Source: Bin5 sp009843665 (GTDB lineage: Bacteria > Chloroflexota > Anaerolineae > Caldilineales > Caldilineaceae). From it: DNA of 64,000 nt. A program made the translations under genes and the position numbers. Below, piece after piece: positions 34,313 through 42,780 of this stretch. The first letter of the stretch is position 1. Each line of letters starts with the position of its first letter. The stretch spans positions 1,302,001 to 1,366,000 of the forward strand of contig OZ244818.1 in assembly GCA_965220285.1 (NCBI GenBank), written 5' to 3'. The notes beneath the pieces were generated by a model. That model made no database searches. It saw only the letters and a list, made by a program, of their open reading frames with translations, and was not told the DNA's origin.

Positions 34313-35368
34313 ATGTTCCCGGACCTGCAACCTGGAGACTACCAGCCCGATCTGCCCTCTGATCTGGGTTATGGCATCGGCTTCGTCGGATGCGGCAATA
34401 TCGTCCAAAGATCGCAGATGCCCGCTTACAAGAGGGCGGGCTTCCGCGTCGTCGCTTGTTGCGATTTAACAGAGGAGAAAGCACGCAGCGTGGCGGCCAA
34501 TTTCGACGACCCCCTGGTGACGACCAAGGCAGAAGAACTGCTTGCGCATCCTGAGGTGCAGATCGTTGATCTGGCGGTACACGCTTACCAACGTCTGCCT
34601 CTGGTCGAGAAGATCGCAGCCGCGGGCAAGCACATCTTTTCGCAGAAGCCGTTGGCTCCCAGTTTGGGCGAGGCGGAGCGCATTGTGGAGATATGCCGCG
34701 ACGCCGGGGTTACGCTGATGGTCAATCACCAGGCGCGGTGGGCGCCACCGCACCGGGCACTCAGGCTTCTGGTCGAACAGGGCGTGTTGGGGCATGTCTA
34801 CGCCATTACCCACTTCCATCGGGCGTATCAGGACTATGGCTGGTACGCTGAGCATGAGGACTTCAACATCGTCGATCATGGCATCCACTATGTTGATTTG
34901 AGCCGTTACTTCAGCGGTTACACACCGCTGCGGGTGAAGGCGACAACTACGATGGTGCCCGGCCAGAATGCGGTCTCGCCGATGATCTATACGATCCTAT
35001 TTGAATATGAGGCGTCGTCTCAGATTATGACGACACTTCATTTTAACAACATCGTTACGGCGCCCGCTCTACATGATCATCTGTGGTTCCTGGACGGCAC
35101 GCGCGGGAGCGCGCTGCTCAGCAATCCCATGGGGACGGCCAAGTTAAGCGTGTCGTTGAAGGATTCGCCGGAACAGGTACAGACTTACGAAATCGCCGGC
35201 ACCTGGGGATATGAGGGGTTCGCCGGTTCGATGGGGGAGATGTTACGGGCTATGGAAGAAGGGCGCGAGCCGGAATGTACAGGCCGCGATAATCTGGAGA
35301 GCATACGCATGGCCGTCGCGGCAGTGGAAAGTTCCAATTCGGGCGAAAGCGTAGAATTGAGCCGGTAG
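34313..35368 (+). CDS. Gfo/Idh/MocA family NAD(P)-dependent oxidoreductase (copy 1)
   Basis: 351 residues. The N-terminal Rossmann domain has GIGFVGCGNIVQRSQ and the family motif around Lys in HIFSQKPLAPSL. The C-terminal substrate domain has MVNHQARWAPPHRAL and WYAEHEDFNIVDHGIHYVDL, where His residues are expected to be catalytic. Such enzymes oxidise or epimerise sugars and cyclitols. AAGGAG precedes the ATG. It is about 80 percent identical by eye to the protein at 44763-45881 at the other end of the cluster, so the two arose by a recent duplication. Confidence 0.92.
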   Translation: MFPDLQPGDYQPDLPSDLGYGIGFVGCGNIVQRSQMPAYKRAGFRVVACCDLTEEKARSVAANFDDPLVTTKAEELLAHPEVQIVDLAVHAYQRLPLVEKIAAAGKHIFSQKPLAPSLGEAERIVEICRDAGVTLMVNHQARWAPPHRALRLLVEQGVLGHVYAITHFHRAYQDYGWYAEHEDFNIVDHGIHYVDLSRYFSGYTPLRVKATTTMVPGQNAVSPMIYTILFEYEASSQIMTTLHFNNIVTAPALHDHLWFLDGTRGSALLSNPMGTAKLSVSLKDSPEQVQTYEIAGTWGYEGFAGSMGEMLRAMEEGREPECTGRDNLESIRMAVAAVESSNSGESVELSR

Positions 35369-35416
35369 GGAGCCCGGTACTGCCTCCAGGAAGACGGCAG
35401 ACAGGAGCGTCAAGCC

Positions 35417-36241
35417 ATGCGGATATGCAGCGGCTTCTATCGCTGGTCTCAACACTACGGCTGGCATTCCCTGACAGAGCGCATTGACGAGGTTGCGGTC
35501 GGCTTGGCCCAGGCAGGCTACGCATACTTTGAGGGACTTCTCGATCCGTTAGAGGGGGAAGGGGACTGGGCAGGCCGCTGGCAGGCGGCTCTGGACAGAC
35601 ATGGGGTGCGGCTGGCGGGGGCATACGTGCATGCGTTGCTGCATGAACCAAGCACACAGACGCAGTCGATCGAAACTATTGTTGCGAGAGCACGGTTGTT
35701 GCTACCGATGGGGGCGGAGTTCGTCAATGCCAATCCTCAACCGATTGGGGCGCGCAAGACGGACGAGATGCTGGCGGTCCAGGCACAGGGTTTCGCTCGG
35801 CTGGGGGCTGCGTTGAGGAGAGAGGGTTTACGTCTCGTTGTGCATCATCATTTGCCCGAACTGGCCGAGGACGGTCGTGAGCTGCGCCACCTGCTGGAGT
35901 ATACCGACGCAGGGGACGTGGGTCTGACAGTGGACGCCGATTGGATGTGTCGAGGCGGTCAGGACGCGGGGGCGTGGATTCGGGAATACACGTCCAGGCT
36001 TGACATAGTGGAGCTGCGGAGTTCCAGTCGTGGCATTTGGGATGAAGCTTTGGGTGATGGCGACCCCGATTGCCAAGAGCTGGCACAGGTGCTGGCCGAG
36101 GTGAGTTTTGACGGGTGGCTCATGGTCGAGCTGGCGCGTGAAGAAGGTACACCACACACAGTCGATTTGGTCCAGGCGCATGCACACAGCCTGGAATACG
36201 TGCGCGACGTATTCGGCAGGCACGGTCATATTATTGCCTGA
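35417..36241 (+). CDS. Sugar phosphate isomerase/epimerase, TIM barrel
   Basis: 274 residues with features of the AP-endonuclease-2-like isomerase family: RICSGFYRWSQHYGWHSL at the N-terminus, LVVHHHLPELAEDG, DVGLTVDADWMCRGGQ and IVELRSSSRG with metal-binding residues, then SFDGWLMVELAREEG. It lies 48 bases after the oxidoreductase gene, a pairing that is common in cyclitol and hexose catabolism operons. The substrate is unknown. Confidence 0.85.
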   Translation: MRICSGFYRWSQHYGWHSLTERIDEVAVGLAQAGYAYFEGLLDPLEGEGDWAGRWQAALDRHGVRLAGAYVHALLHEPSTQTQSIETIVARARLLLPMGAEFVNANPQPIGARKTDEMLAVQAQGFARLGAALRREGLRLVVHHHLPELAEDGRELRHLLEYTDAGDVGLTVDADWMCRGGQDAGAWIREYTSRLDIVELRSSSRGIWDEALGDGDPDCQELAQVLAEVSFDGWLMVELAREEGTPHTVDLVQAHAHSLEYVRDVFGRHGHIIA

Positions 36242-36324
36242 CCAGGTCAGCTTCAGCAGAGACGCAGTACGTAGTATCTTCTGCGAATCTTGCAAATCCT
36301 CTCAGATGTCCAGAAAAACTATGG

Positions 36325-36353
36325 TTGCGAGCCTCCCCTTTTTCCCTTATTAT
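36325..36353 (+). promoter_or_regulatory. Candidate promoter in the 36.2-37.0 kb gap
   Basis: TTGCGA (36325-36330), a 17-base spacer and TATTAT (36348-36353). It would read through a partial copy of the inverted-repeat element into the oligopeptide-type importer operon at 37051. The rest of the 36242-37050 gap holds no recognisable gene. Near its end AGTACTCGGTACT (36983-36995) is a small perfect inverted repeat. Confidence 0.35.
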
Positions 36354-36555
36354 AACGACATATTTATTTTTCCCTGTAGCTGACCAAGAATAAGTCATAG
36401 GGAGACGGCGCAATATGACCGAGGATTGCGCCAAGCGGTTGCGGCAAAATGTGTTTGCAGCCATTTTTGCTTTCGCTGTCCCTTCGACGACTTCCGTGAT
36501 GTCCCAGCATAGAACATGCTCTTCGGACAAAAACTCGTCGGTATCATGGGGTCGG

Positions 36556-36730
36556 AACTGCAGTGGTCAGTGATCAGTGGGTTGTGGTTAGAGATAGCCG
36601 GGGGGAGAGTAAGCCCTGTTGGCGAGGCACGATGGTGGGGAGGAGGCGCACGGTGGGTAAGGCTGGTGTAGAGGGGGCGTTGCGGGGGCGGAGCCCCCGC
36701 ACAAGGGAGGGCCGAATAGGCCCGACCGCC
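36556..36730. repeat. Inverted-repeat element, partial rearranged copy C
   Basis: The conserved GC hairpin core (36673-36730) is kept exactly. The sequence AACTGCAGTGGTCAGTGATC, which follows the core in the other copies, lies about 110 bases in front of it here (from 36556). The terminal inverted repeats are absent. The copy is therefore degraded or rearranged. Confidence 0.6.
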
Positions 36731-37050
36731 CAAAAGAGACGAGGAGAGAGTGAAGAGGAGTGAGGAGAGAGAAAACTTCGCTCGCGTCGTTCAAGGTTGC
36801 GAAACGACTGTGGCCGAGTAGACACTATCTGCAGTCTCGACAATGTGCAGCGAAGACTGATGGCGCAGATTGTCTCCTGCCGGCAAGGCTAGACAGTAGA
36901 AGGCGGTCAGGCGTCCTTAGAAGGCGAAAGTCTTTCAGGAGGTTGATTTATATGAAGGGGGTGATAACCAGCCAAAACCAATGAGTACTCGGTACTAAAC
37001 GTGTGTCGTACCTATCGTTCCCTATCTGTTCACAGAAAGGAGATCAGGAA

Positions 37051-38745
37051 ATGAACCCGTTTCGTGTACGAATTGGTAACAGCCGTTCTTTGATTTTTGT
37101 GGCTGCACTGAGCATAGCAGCCCTGATGTTCGCAGCTTGCGTCCCTGTGGCGGCGCCGGCCGCCGACGCCCCGGCGGCAGCGGAAGCCGAAACCGACGAG
37201 GGGGGCACCCTCACGATTGGCTCGGTACAGGGCAGCGCCGCCATCCCCACCTTCCTTCCCTGGAAAGCGCACAGCAGTGCGCAGTCATTCCACTGGAACC
37301 TGTTTATGAACTCACTGGTGATGCAGGAGCACAGCACGCTCGAGTGGGTTCCGGATCTGGCCGAGAGCTATGAGATCAGTGAAGACGGCCTGACTTACAC
37401 CTTTCACCTGCGTGAGGGTGTGACGTGGCATGACGGCATGCCTTTCACCGCTAACGACGTTTCATTCTCCTTCCACGCGGCCCTGCTGCCGGAAGGTGGA
37501 TCGACAGCGTCCGGCGGGCTGAAGGATGCGATCGTAGGCGCGCTTGACTATCAGGAAGGCAATGCCGAGAGTGCGGAGGGGATCCAGGTCCTGGACGATT
37601 ACACGATCCAGTTTCAGTTGACCCAACCGCAGGTAACGATCATCGAGCGGTTTGCTATGCGAATTGCTCCGGCCCACGTGTTCGAAGGGCTTGCGCCGGA
37701 GGAGTGGCTGCAGACCGAGTTCGCCACGACGTTGCCTTTCGGTACCGGTCCATTCGTGTTCAAGGAGTATATTCCCGACCAGCACACGATCTTCGAGCGC
37801 AACGAGAATTACTTCAAGGGTGCGCCTCTGCTGAAGAACGCCGTAATTCGATTCTACGGTGACAACAGTGTGATGATAATCGCCCTGGAGAAGGGTGAGA
37901 TCAACATGGTCGGCTTCCTGAACCCGAGCGCTGACGAGTTCGACAAGGTCACAAACCTACCCGGCATCGCCTGGGAGTACCAGGACAAGTTCCCGGCCTA
38001 CTTCTTCTCGATCACGTTCCAGGACGAGGCACTGGCGGACAAGCGGTTCCGGCAGGCGTTCCTGTACTCGATCGACCGTGCGGAGATTGCCACCCAGCTC
38101 TGGGGCAACGCGGACCTGACGAAGGTACAGCCGGTGTCGCAGTGGGCTCCTCCTCCGGGTGTTGAGCTGGACATTGAGGAGTACGCTTACAACCCCGAAA
38201 AGTCCAAGATGTTGCTGGAAGACATGGGCTGGGACTTCGACCGCGTCGTCGAGATTGTCTGGTTTGGCACGGATATGCCCGATCAGCTGCCGATTCTGCA
38301 GCAGTTCATCGAAGGCGTGGGCATCAAGACCAAGCTGGTACAGACCGATGGGGCCAGGGGCCTGGAGGTCTTCTACGAGACCGGCGACTATGAGATCAGC
38401 TGGGTGGGAGGCTGGGGCCGGTCCTACTATCCCGATACGACGGTTGTCGGGTGCGACCGCGTCTATCCAAACGGTTACAACTCAAGCCGCTACTGTAACG
38501 AGGAGCTGGACGCTCTGTACAATGAGGCGCTCGCAACGGTTGACGACGACGCACGCAATGAGTTGTACACGCGTGCGACCGCGATCTGGAATGATGAGTT
38601 GCCGTGGATACCTCTGTATGCGCCACAGTCTCTGTTGCTGATACACGAGAATGTCAAGGGATGGCGTGACAGCTTGATTGGGCCTGAAGGATCGGCCACG
38701 ATTGGCGCTGTTACCGATCTTGAGAAGTGGTACATTGAGGAGTAG
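37051..38745 (+). CDS. Oligopeptide/oligosaccharide ABC importer, family-5 solute-binding lipoprotein
   Basis: 564 residues. The signal peptide ends in MFAACVPV with the lipidated Cys at about 33, followed by an Ala-rich acidic linker. Family-5 features: LEWVPDLAESYEISEDGLTYTFHLREGVTWHDGMPFTANDV, GTGPFVFKEY, RFRQAFLYSIDR and YNEALATVDDDAR-like C-terminal helix. This class carries peptides, but in plant-polysaccharide users it often carries oligosaccharides; the surrounding glycoside-hydrolase-like and oxidoreductase genes favour that here. AAAGGAG precedes the ATG well. Two permeases follow, but no DppD/DppF-type ATPase gene. Confidence 0.92.
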   Translation: MNPFRVRIGNSRSLIFVAALSIAALMFAACVPVAAPAADAPAAAEAETDEGGTLTIGSVQGSAAIPTFLPWKAHSSAQSFHWNLFMNSLVMQEHSTLEWVPDLAESYEISEDGLTYTFHLREGVTWHDGMPFTANDVSFSFHAALLPEGGSTASGGLKDAIVGALDYQEGNAESAEGIQVLDDYTIQFQLTQPQVTIIERFAMRIAPAHVFEGLAPEEWLQTEFATTLPFGTGPFVFKEYIPDQHTIFERNENYFKGAPLLKNAVIRFYGDNSVMIIALEKGEINMVGFLNPSADEFDKVTNLPGIAWEYQDKFPAYFFSITFQDEALADKRFRQAFLYSIDRAEIATQLWGNADLTKVQPVSQWAPPPGVELDIEEYAYNPEKSKMLLEDMGWDFDRVVEIVWFGTDMPDQLPILQQFIEGVGIKTKLVQTDGARGLEVFYETGDYEISWVGGWGRSYYPDTTVVGCDRVYPNGYNSSRYCNEELDALYNEALATVDDDARNELYTRATAIWNDELPWIPLYAPQSLLLIHENVKGWRDSLIGPEGSATIGAVTDLEKWYIEE

Positions 38746-38842
38746 CTGCACTTTAGCGCCCAACTGAAGAGAATCGGATCCGCCCGATGTTTTAGGGTCA
38801 GGATTTCGATGTTGGGCCCACTCTCCTGTGGGGAGCATCAGT

Positions 38843-38870
38843 GGTGGGGGCGGTTTGCGCCGACCCCACC
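38843..38870 (+). promoter_or_regulatory. Intercistronic hairpin between binding-protein and permease genes
   Basis: GGTGGGG (38843-38849) pairs with CCCCACC (38864-38870), with GCG/CGC inside. Further upstream GCCCAAC and GTTGGGC flank the gap (about 38758 and 38811). It is the counterpart of the stem-loops in the sugar-importer operons. Confidence 0.5.
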
Positions 38871-38918
38871 GCCTCCCTCCCACCCTTCAAACCCTGGTTG
38901 AACCGAGGGGGTTGCACC

Positions 38919-39878
38919 TTGGGACGCTATATCTTACGGCGTATCTTGATCTCGTTCCCGGTATTGTTCGGCATCACGATCGTTACGTTCACTTTCGCGA
39001 ACCTTGCGCCGGGCGATCCGGTTACGGCGATGATTGACCCGATGAGCGGGATTGAACCGGGTGAGGTAGAGAAACTCAAAGAGGCGCTGGGCATCAACAG
39101 GCCGATTCACGTGCGTTATGTCATCTGGCTGAAGGAGGTACTGGGCGGCAACCTGGGCTACTCCTACGTGACGCACAGGCCGGTGGCCGCCATGATCGCT
39201 GAGCGACTGCCGCAGACGTTGCAACTGATGTTTACGGCCCTGAGCATCAGTATCCTTCTAGGCGTTTCGCTGGGCATCTACGCTGCTTTCAACCAGTACT
39301 CATTCCTGGACAATGTGTTCACGCTATTGGTGTTTATAGGCATATCGGTGCCGGCCTTCTTTTTCGCGTTGCTGGCCATTTACATGTTCTCATTCAGGAT
39401 ACCTCTCTTTCCGACCTCGGGCATTAAAGAACCACTGAGCACTCTGCCACCAATCATCGACCGTCTCCATCACTTGATTCTTCCGGCCACTGTTCTGGGG
39501 ATTGAAGGGGTGGCAGGTTACCTGCGCTACACACGCTCCAGCGTTCTGGAGGTAATGCGCCAGGATTATGTAACCACTGCGCGGGCTAAGGGGCTGCGCG
39601 AACGCGCAGTCCGTATTGGTCACGTACTGCGCAATGCGCTGCTGCCGCTGGTGACGATTGTCGGTTTGAGTCTGCCGAGCTTGATAGGCGGGGCACTGTT
39701 CATCGAAGTCCTTTTTTCCTGGCCCGGCATGGCCCGCATGGCGATCGAGCACACGCTGGGCCGGGATTACCCTGTAATCATGGGAATCGGTCTGGTCTCT
39801 GCGACCATGGTGCTTTTCAGCAACCTGATCGCCGACATCGTTTATACAGTTGTGGACCCAAGAATCCGCTATGAGTAG
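38919..39878 (+). CDS. ABC importer permease 1, DppB/OppB type
   Basis: About 319 residues starting from a TTG that follows GAGGGGG by eight bases, giving the family's usual start LGRYILRRILISFPVLFGIT. Six membrane segments are expected. The family's ATPase-coupling loop is in the RQDYVTTARAKGLRERAV region. FSWPGMARMAIEHTLGRDYPVIMG and the C-terminal IVYTVVDPRIRYE are diagnostic. An in-frame ATG at 38841 would add 26 residues that do not look like a membrane protein. Confidence 0.9.
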   Translation: MGRYILRRILISFPVLFGITIVTFTFANLAPGDPVTAMIDPMSGIEPGEVEKLKEALGINRPIHVRYVIWLKEVLGGNLGYSYVTHRPVAAMIAERLPQTLQLMFTALSISILLGVSLGIYAAFNQYSFLDNVFTLLVFIGISVPAFFFALLAIYMFSFRIPLFPTSGIKEPLSTLPPIIDRLHHLILPATVLGIEGVAGYLRYTRSSVLEVMRQDYVTTARAKGLRERAVRIGHVLRNALLPLVTIVGLSLPSLIGGALFIEVLFSWPGMARMAIEHTLGRDYPVIMGIGLVSATMVLFSNLIADIVYTVVDPRIRYE

Positions 39879-39946
39879 CTCGGTCCAAGCTGTACCTGGA
39901 GAGCGGAGGATCCGGCGGTAGAAGTCATTTCCGGATAGAGGAAGAA

Positions 39947-40882
39947 ATGGAAGGCGAGGCGAAAGAGACGGCAAGGCAGGCGTTATTTGTCAACGAAGAC
40001 CTGCAACATATGGTGCGCGGGGGGGCAGTCGTCGGTCTGCGCGAGCTCATCTGGCGCCGCTTCAGCCGGCACCGACTTGCGCTGGTATCGATTGCCATCA
40101 TGTTTGTGCTGGCACTTTCCGCCGTTTTTGCCCCTTTGCTGAGCCGTCCCAATGATCCTTACACGGCCGACCTGCAAAACCTGCGGGCGCCACCCAGTCC
40201 TGAGCATATTCTGGGGACCGACCGCTCCGGACGGGACATGCTGGCCCGTATTCTGCACGGCGGCCGCGTATCGCTTTCGGTGGGACTGATAGCGACATCG
40301 ATCTATATTTCGATCGGCACGATCCTGGGCGGAGTGAGCGGTTACCGGGGCGGGGTGACCGATTTTGTCATCATGCGAATTACCGACATCGTGATGTGCT
40401 TCCCCAGTTTACTCATCATCCTGACTCTCGTCGCGGTCATAGGGCCCAGCATCTTCAATATCATGATCATTCTCGGTCTGTTGGGGTGGCCGAGTATCGC
40501 GCGCCTGGTGCGGGGCGAGTTTTTGTCGCTCAGCGAACGTGATTTCGTGATGGCGGCGCGCTGTTTGGGGGCGACGGAGCAGGGTATTATCTTTCGCCAC
40601 ATTCTGCCGAACGTGGTGGGCCCCCTTGTGGTGGCGGCTACCTTTGGGATTGCAGGGGCTATCATGGCTGAGGCCGGGCTGAGCTTTTTGGGTCTGGGTG
40701 TGCAGGCGCCGCGGCCGAGTTGGGGCCAGATGTTGAGCGCGGCGACGTCGCTGACGACGTTGGAGCGAAGGCCCTGGATCTGGATGCCGCCGGGCGCGAT
40801 GATTGCCATCACTGTGCTGAGCATCAATTTTATCGGCGACGGTCTGCGCGACGCGCTCGACCCGCGGACGATGCTGGATTAG
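39947..40882 (+). CDS. ABC importer permease 2, DppC/OppC type
   Basis: 311 residues. A polar N-terminus is followed by LALVSIAIMFVLALSAVFAPLL. HILGTDRSGRDMLARILHGGRVSLSVG is the diagnostic DppC segment. The coupling loop is ERDFVMAARCLGATEQGI. The C-terminal LSINFIGDGLRDALDPR is intact. A copy of the dispersed repeat starts just after the stop codon, and the cognate ATPases are not encoded in the window. Confidence 0.93.
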   Translation: MEGEAKETARQALFVNEDLQHMVRGGAVVGLRELIWRRFSRHRLALVSIAIMFVLALSAVFAPLLSRPNDPYTADLQNLRAPPSPEHILGTDRSGRDMLARILHGGRVSLSVGLIATSIYISIGTILGGVSGYRGGVTDFVIMRITDIVMCFPSLLIILTLVAVIGPSIFNIMIILGLLGWPSIARLVRGEFLSLSERDFVMAARCLGATEQGIIFRHILPNVVGPLVVAATFGIAGAIMAEAGLSFLGLGVQAPRPSWGQMLSAATSLTTLERRPWIWMPPGAMIAITVLSINFIGDGLRDALDPRTMLD

Positions 40883-40884
40883 GT

Positions 40885-41022
40885 CCCGTTGACATTTCAG
40901 AAAGGCCGGTCAGAATTCAGAAAGAACGGGAAGCCTGTAGGCCTGTGAGGGAAGTTTCTGGCTTGCGTGTTGTGATAAACAGATCTATCCGCGAAGGCAC
41001 GCGAAGGGTCGCGAAGAACACC
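40885..41022. repeat. Dispersed repeat, copy 2
   Basis: About 138 bases matching the copy at 33994-34137, from CCGTTGACA to the GCGAAGAACACC end, with scattered changes. It occupies the gap between the permease gene and the next gene, leaving about 50 bases for the latter's signals. Confidence 0.7.
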
Positions 41023-41072
41023 GAAGGCGTGTTGAGCTTTTTGGGATGTGCTTCTATTACGGAGAGGGAACA

Positions 41073-42758
41073 GTGGCAGAGGCCATTTACTTGACCGACA
41101 TGTCAGATTGTCTGCCTGAGGGAGCGCTGTCGACGACGCCGGAGAGGCACAAGTGGCAGGTGGTGGAGTACACGGCCGAGGAAGGCCTAGCCGGCAAGAT
41201 GGCCTTTGCGCATGCTCTCTACGAGACGCCGGCGATCAGATTGCCTCTGAACGTTGAGGGATGGCATGCGTTCAGCATTGGTTTCTGGCCCGGGGTGGAG
41301 CAGGAACACACAAGCCTGGTCAAGTACAGGCTGTCCGGTGAAGCCGTGTACACGGTTGCTGAGCACTATGTACAGAGCCCATCGCTACCGGGGAATTTCT
41401 GGGACAGAACGGAGCTTGTCGAGACGTTTCCCCGGTACGCCGACCTGACAGGACAGGACCTGCTCTTCAGCAAGCAGAATACCGCTCACCCGGCGACCCT
41501 GGCGTGTGTTGCCTATGTCAAGCTGGTGCCGCTCACGCAGTCGGAGGTGGAAGCGATCGAGCGGGACAGGGAGCAGAGGGAGACGCGCAGGGTCGTTGGC
41601 ATGATCGACGGTGAGGGCCTGTTTCACCAGAAGTGTCCGGCGACGAAAGAGGAGCTCCTAGAGCAGATCGAGCCATTTCGGTACGCGGACGTGGGCAAGG
41701 TGCTGTGGGGCGTCAACCTGAGCGATTTGACCTACTATCACTCCAAGGTGGGACGATTCTTTGGTACTGAGGATGGAGTGAGTCCTGTGCTGCGCCACGA
41801 ACATGCGCTCAGGAGCCACAAGGCGCTGGCAGATCAGGGGATCGTCCCGTTCGCGGCGGCGATGGAGTATGCTCATGAGTTGGGCCTGGAGTTCCATACG
41901 TACTACCGGTTGAGTATCGTGGACAAGGCACAACCCTACTTCTTTTTTTCGACGGAAACCAGTTTCGTCCGGGACAATCCGGATTGCCGCATCGTGGCCA
42001 AGGACGGCTCTCCGCTGATGAAGGCCAGCTATGCGTTCCCGAAGGTGCGGGATTTCATGGTCTCTCTCATGGAGGAGGGGATGGAATACGACATCGACGG
42101 GGTACATCTCTGCTTTACACGCGGGCCGGAGTATGTCGGTTATGAGCAGCCGGTGCTGGACGAGTTCATGCGGCTATATGGTGAGGACGCGCGCGAGGTA
42201 GCTGATGACGACGAGCGGCTGTACAGGGTCAAGGCAAGCTATCTGACGGAGTTCCTGCGGGCCGTGCGGAAGACGGCGGACAGGCACGGGGAAAAAAGAG
42301 GGCGCAAAATGCAGGTGTCGGCGATCTTTGAAGGCGGCAAGGAGGACATGCGCTATTTTGCCTACGATGCCTACACGTGGGTAGAGGAAAAACTGGTCGA
42401 CTTCATCATCACGAATCCTCCTTCGGACCTGGTCAGACTGGCTAAAGAGAAGGGATGCCAGGTGTACATATTCGCTACGAAAGATGACAAGGTACTGACG
42501 ATGAAGCACGCGTACGCTGCCGGGATGGACGGGATGGCGATTTGGGACATCAACACGACGCGTCCGGAATCGTGGGCGATAGAAAGCAGATTGGGACACC
42601 GCGACGAGGTCATCGATCTACCGAAGCCAGAAAGGTATCCGAAGATGAAGCGGACCAGGTTAATCACGATTCGGGGTCGGGATTTCTCGCAGACGGTAGA
42701 CAAGAACGTTCCCTCAGGATGGCCCCCTGAGCTGCTCGTCATCTACACGGGGGGATAA
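41073..42758 (+). CDS. Putative glycoside hydrolase (GHL10/family-10-like TIM barrel), paralogue 1
   Basis: About 561 residues without a signal peptide. Residues 1-165 look like a beta-rich domain (IRLPLNVEGWHAFSIGFWPG, YADLTGQDLLFSKQN). Residues 200-540 resemble a TIM barrel of the GHL10 type: SHKALADQGIVPFAAAMEYAHELGLEFHTYYRL, DCRIVAKDGSPLMKASYAFPKVRDFM, DIDGVHLCFTRGPEYVGYEQPV and AAGMDGMAIWDINTTRP. Acidic residues in the barrel strands are plausible catalysts but cannot be assigned. The GTG at 41073 is preceded by GGAGAGGGA and matches the paralogue's start; an ATG at 41046 lacks a ribosome site. It is followed 22 bases later by its paralogue. Confidence 0.7.
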   Translation: MAEAIYLTDMSDCLPEGALSTTPERHKWQVVEYTAEEGLAGKMAFAHALYETPAIRLPLNVEGWHAFSIGFWPGVEQEHTSLVKYRLSGEAVYTVAEHYVQSPSLPGNFWDRTELVETFPRYADLTGQDLLFSKQNTAHPATLACVAYVKLVPLTQSEVEAIERDREQRETRRVVGMIDGEGLFHQKCPATKEELLEQIEPFRYADVGKVLWGVNLSDLTYYHSKVGRFFGTEDGVSPVLRHEHALRSHKALADQGIVPFAAAMEYAHELGLEFHTYYRLSIVDKAQPYFFFSTETSFVRDNPDCRIVAKDGSPLMKASYAFPKVRDFMVSLMEEGMEYDIDGVHLCFTRGPEYVGYEQPVLDEFMRLYGEDAREVADDDERLYRVKASYLTEFLRAVRKTADRHGEKRGRKMQVSAIFEGGKEDMRYFAYDAYTWVEEKLVDFIITNPPSDLVRLAKEKGCQVYIFATKDDKVLTMKHAYAAGMDGMAIWDINTTRPESWAIESRLGHRDEVIDLPKPERYPKMKRTRLITIRGRDFSQTVDKNVPSGWPPELLVIYTGG

Positions 42759-42780
42759 GAGAGGATAGAGGAGGGTTCCG

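Noticed and set aside
36238..36250. CTGACCAGGTCAG over the stop codon of the isomerase gene as a terminator
   Set aside because: The loop would be a single base and no T-tract follows.
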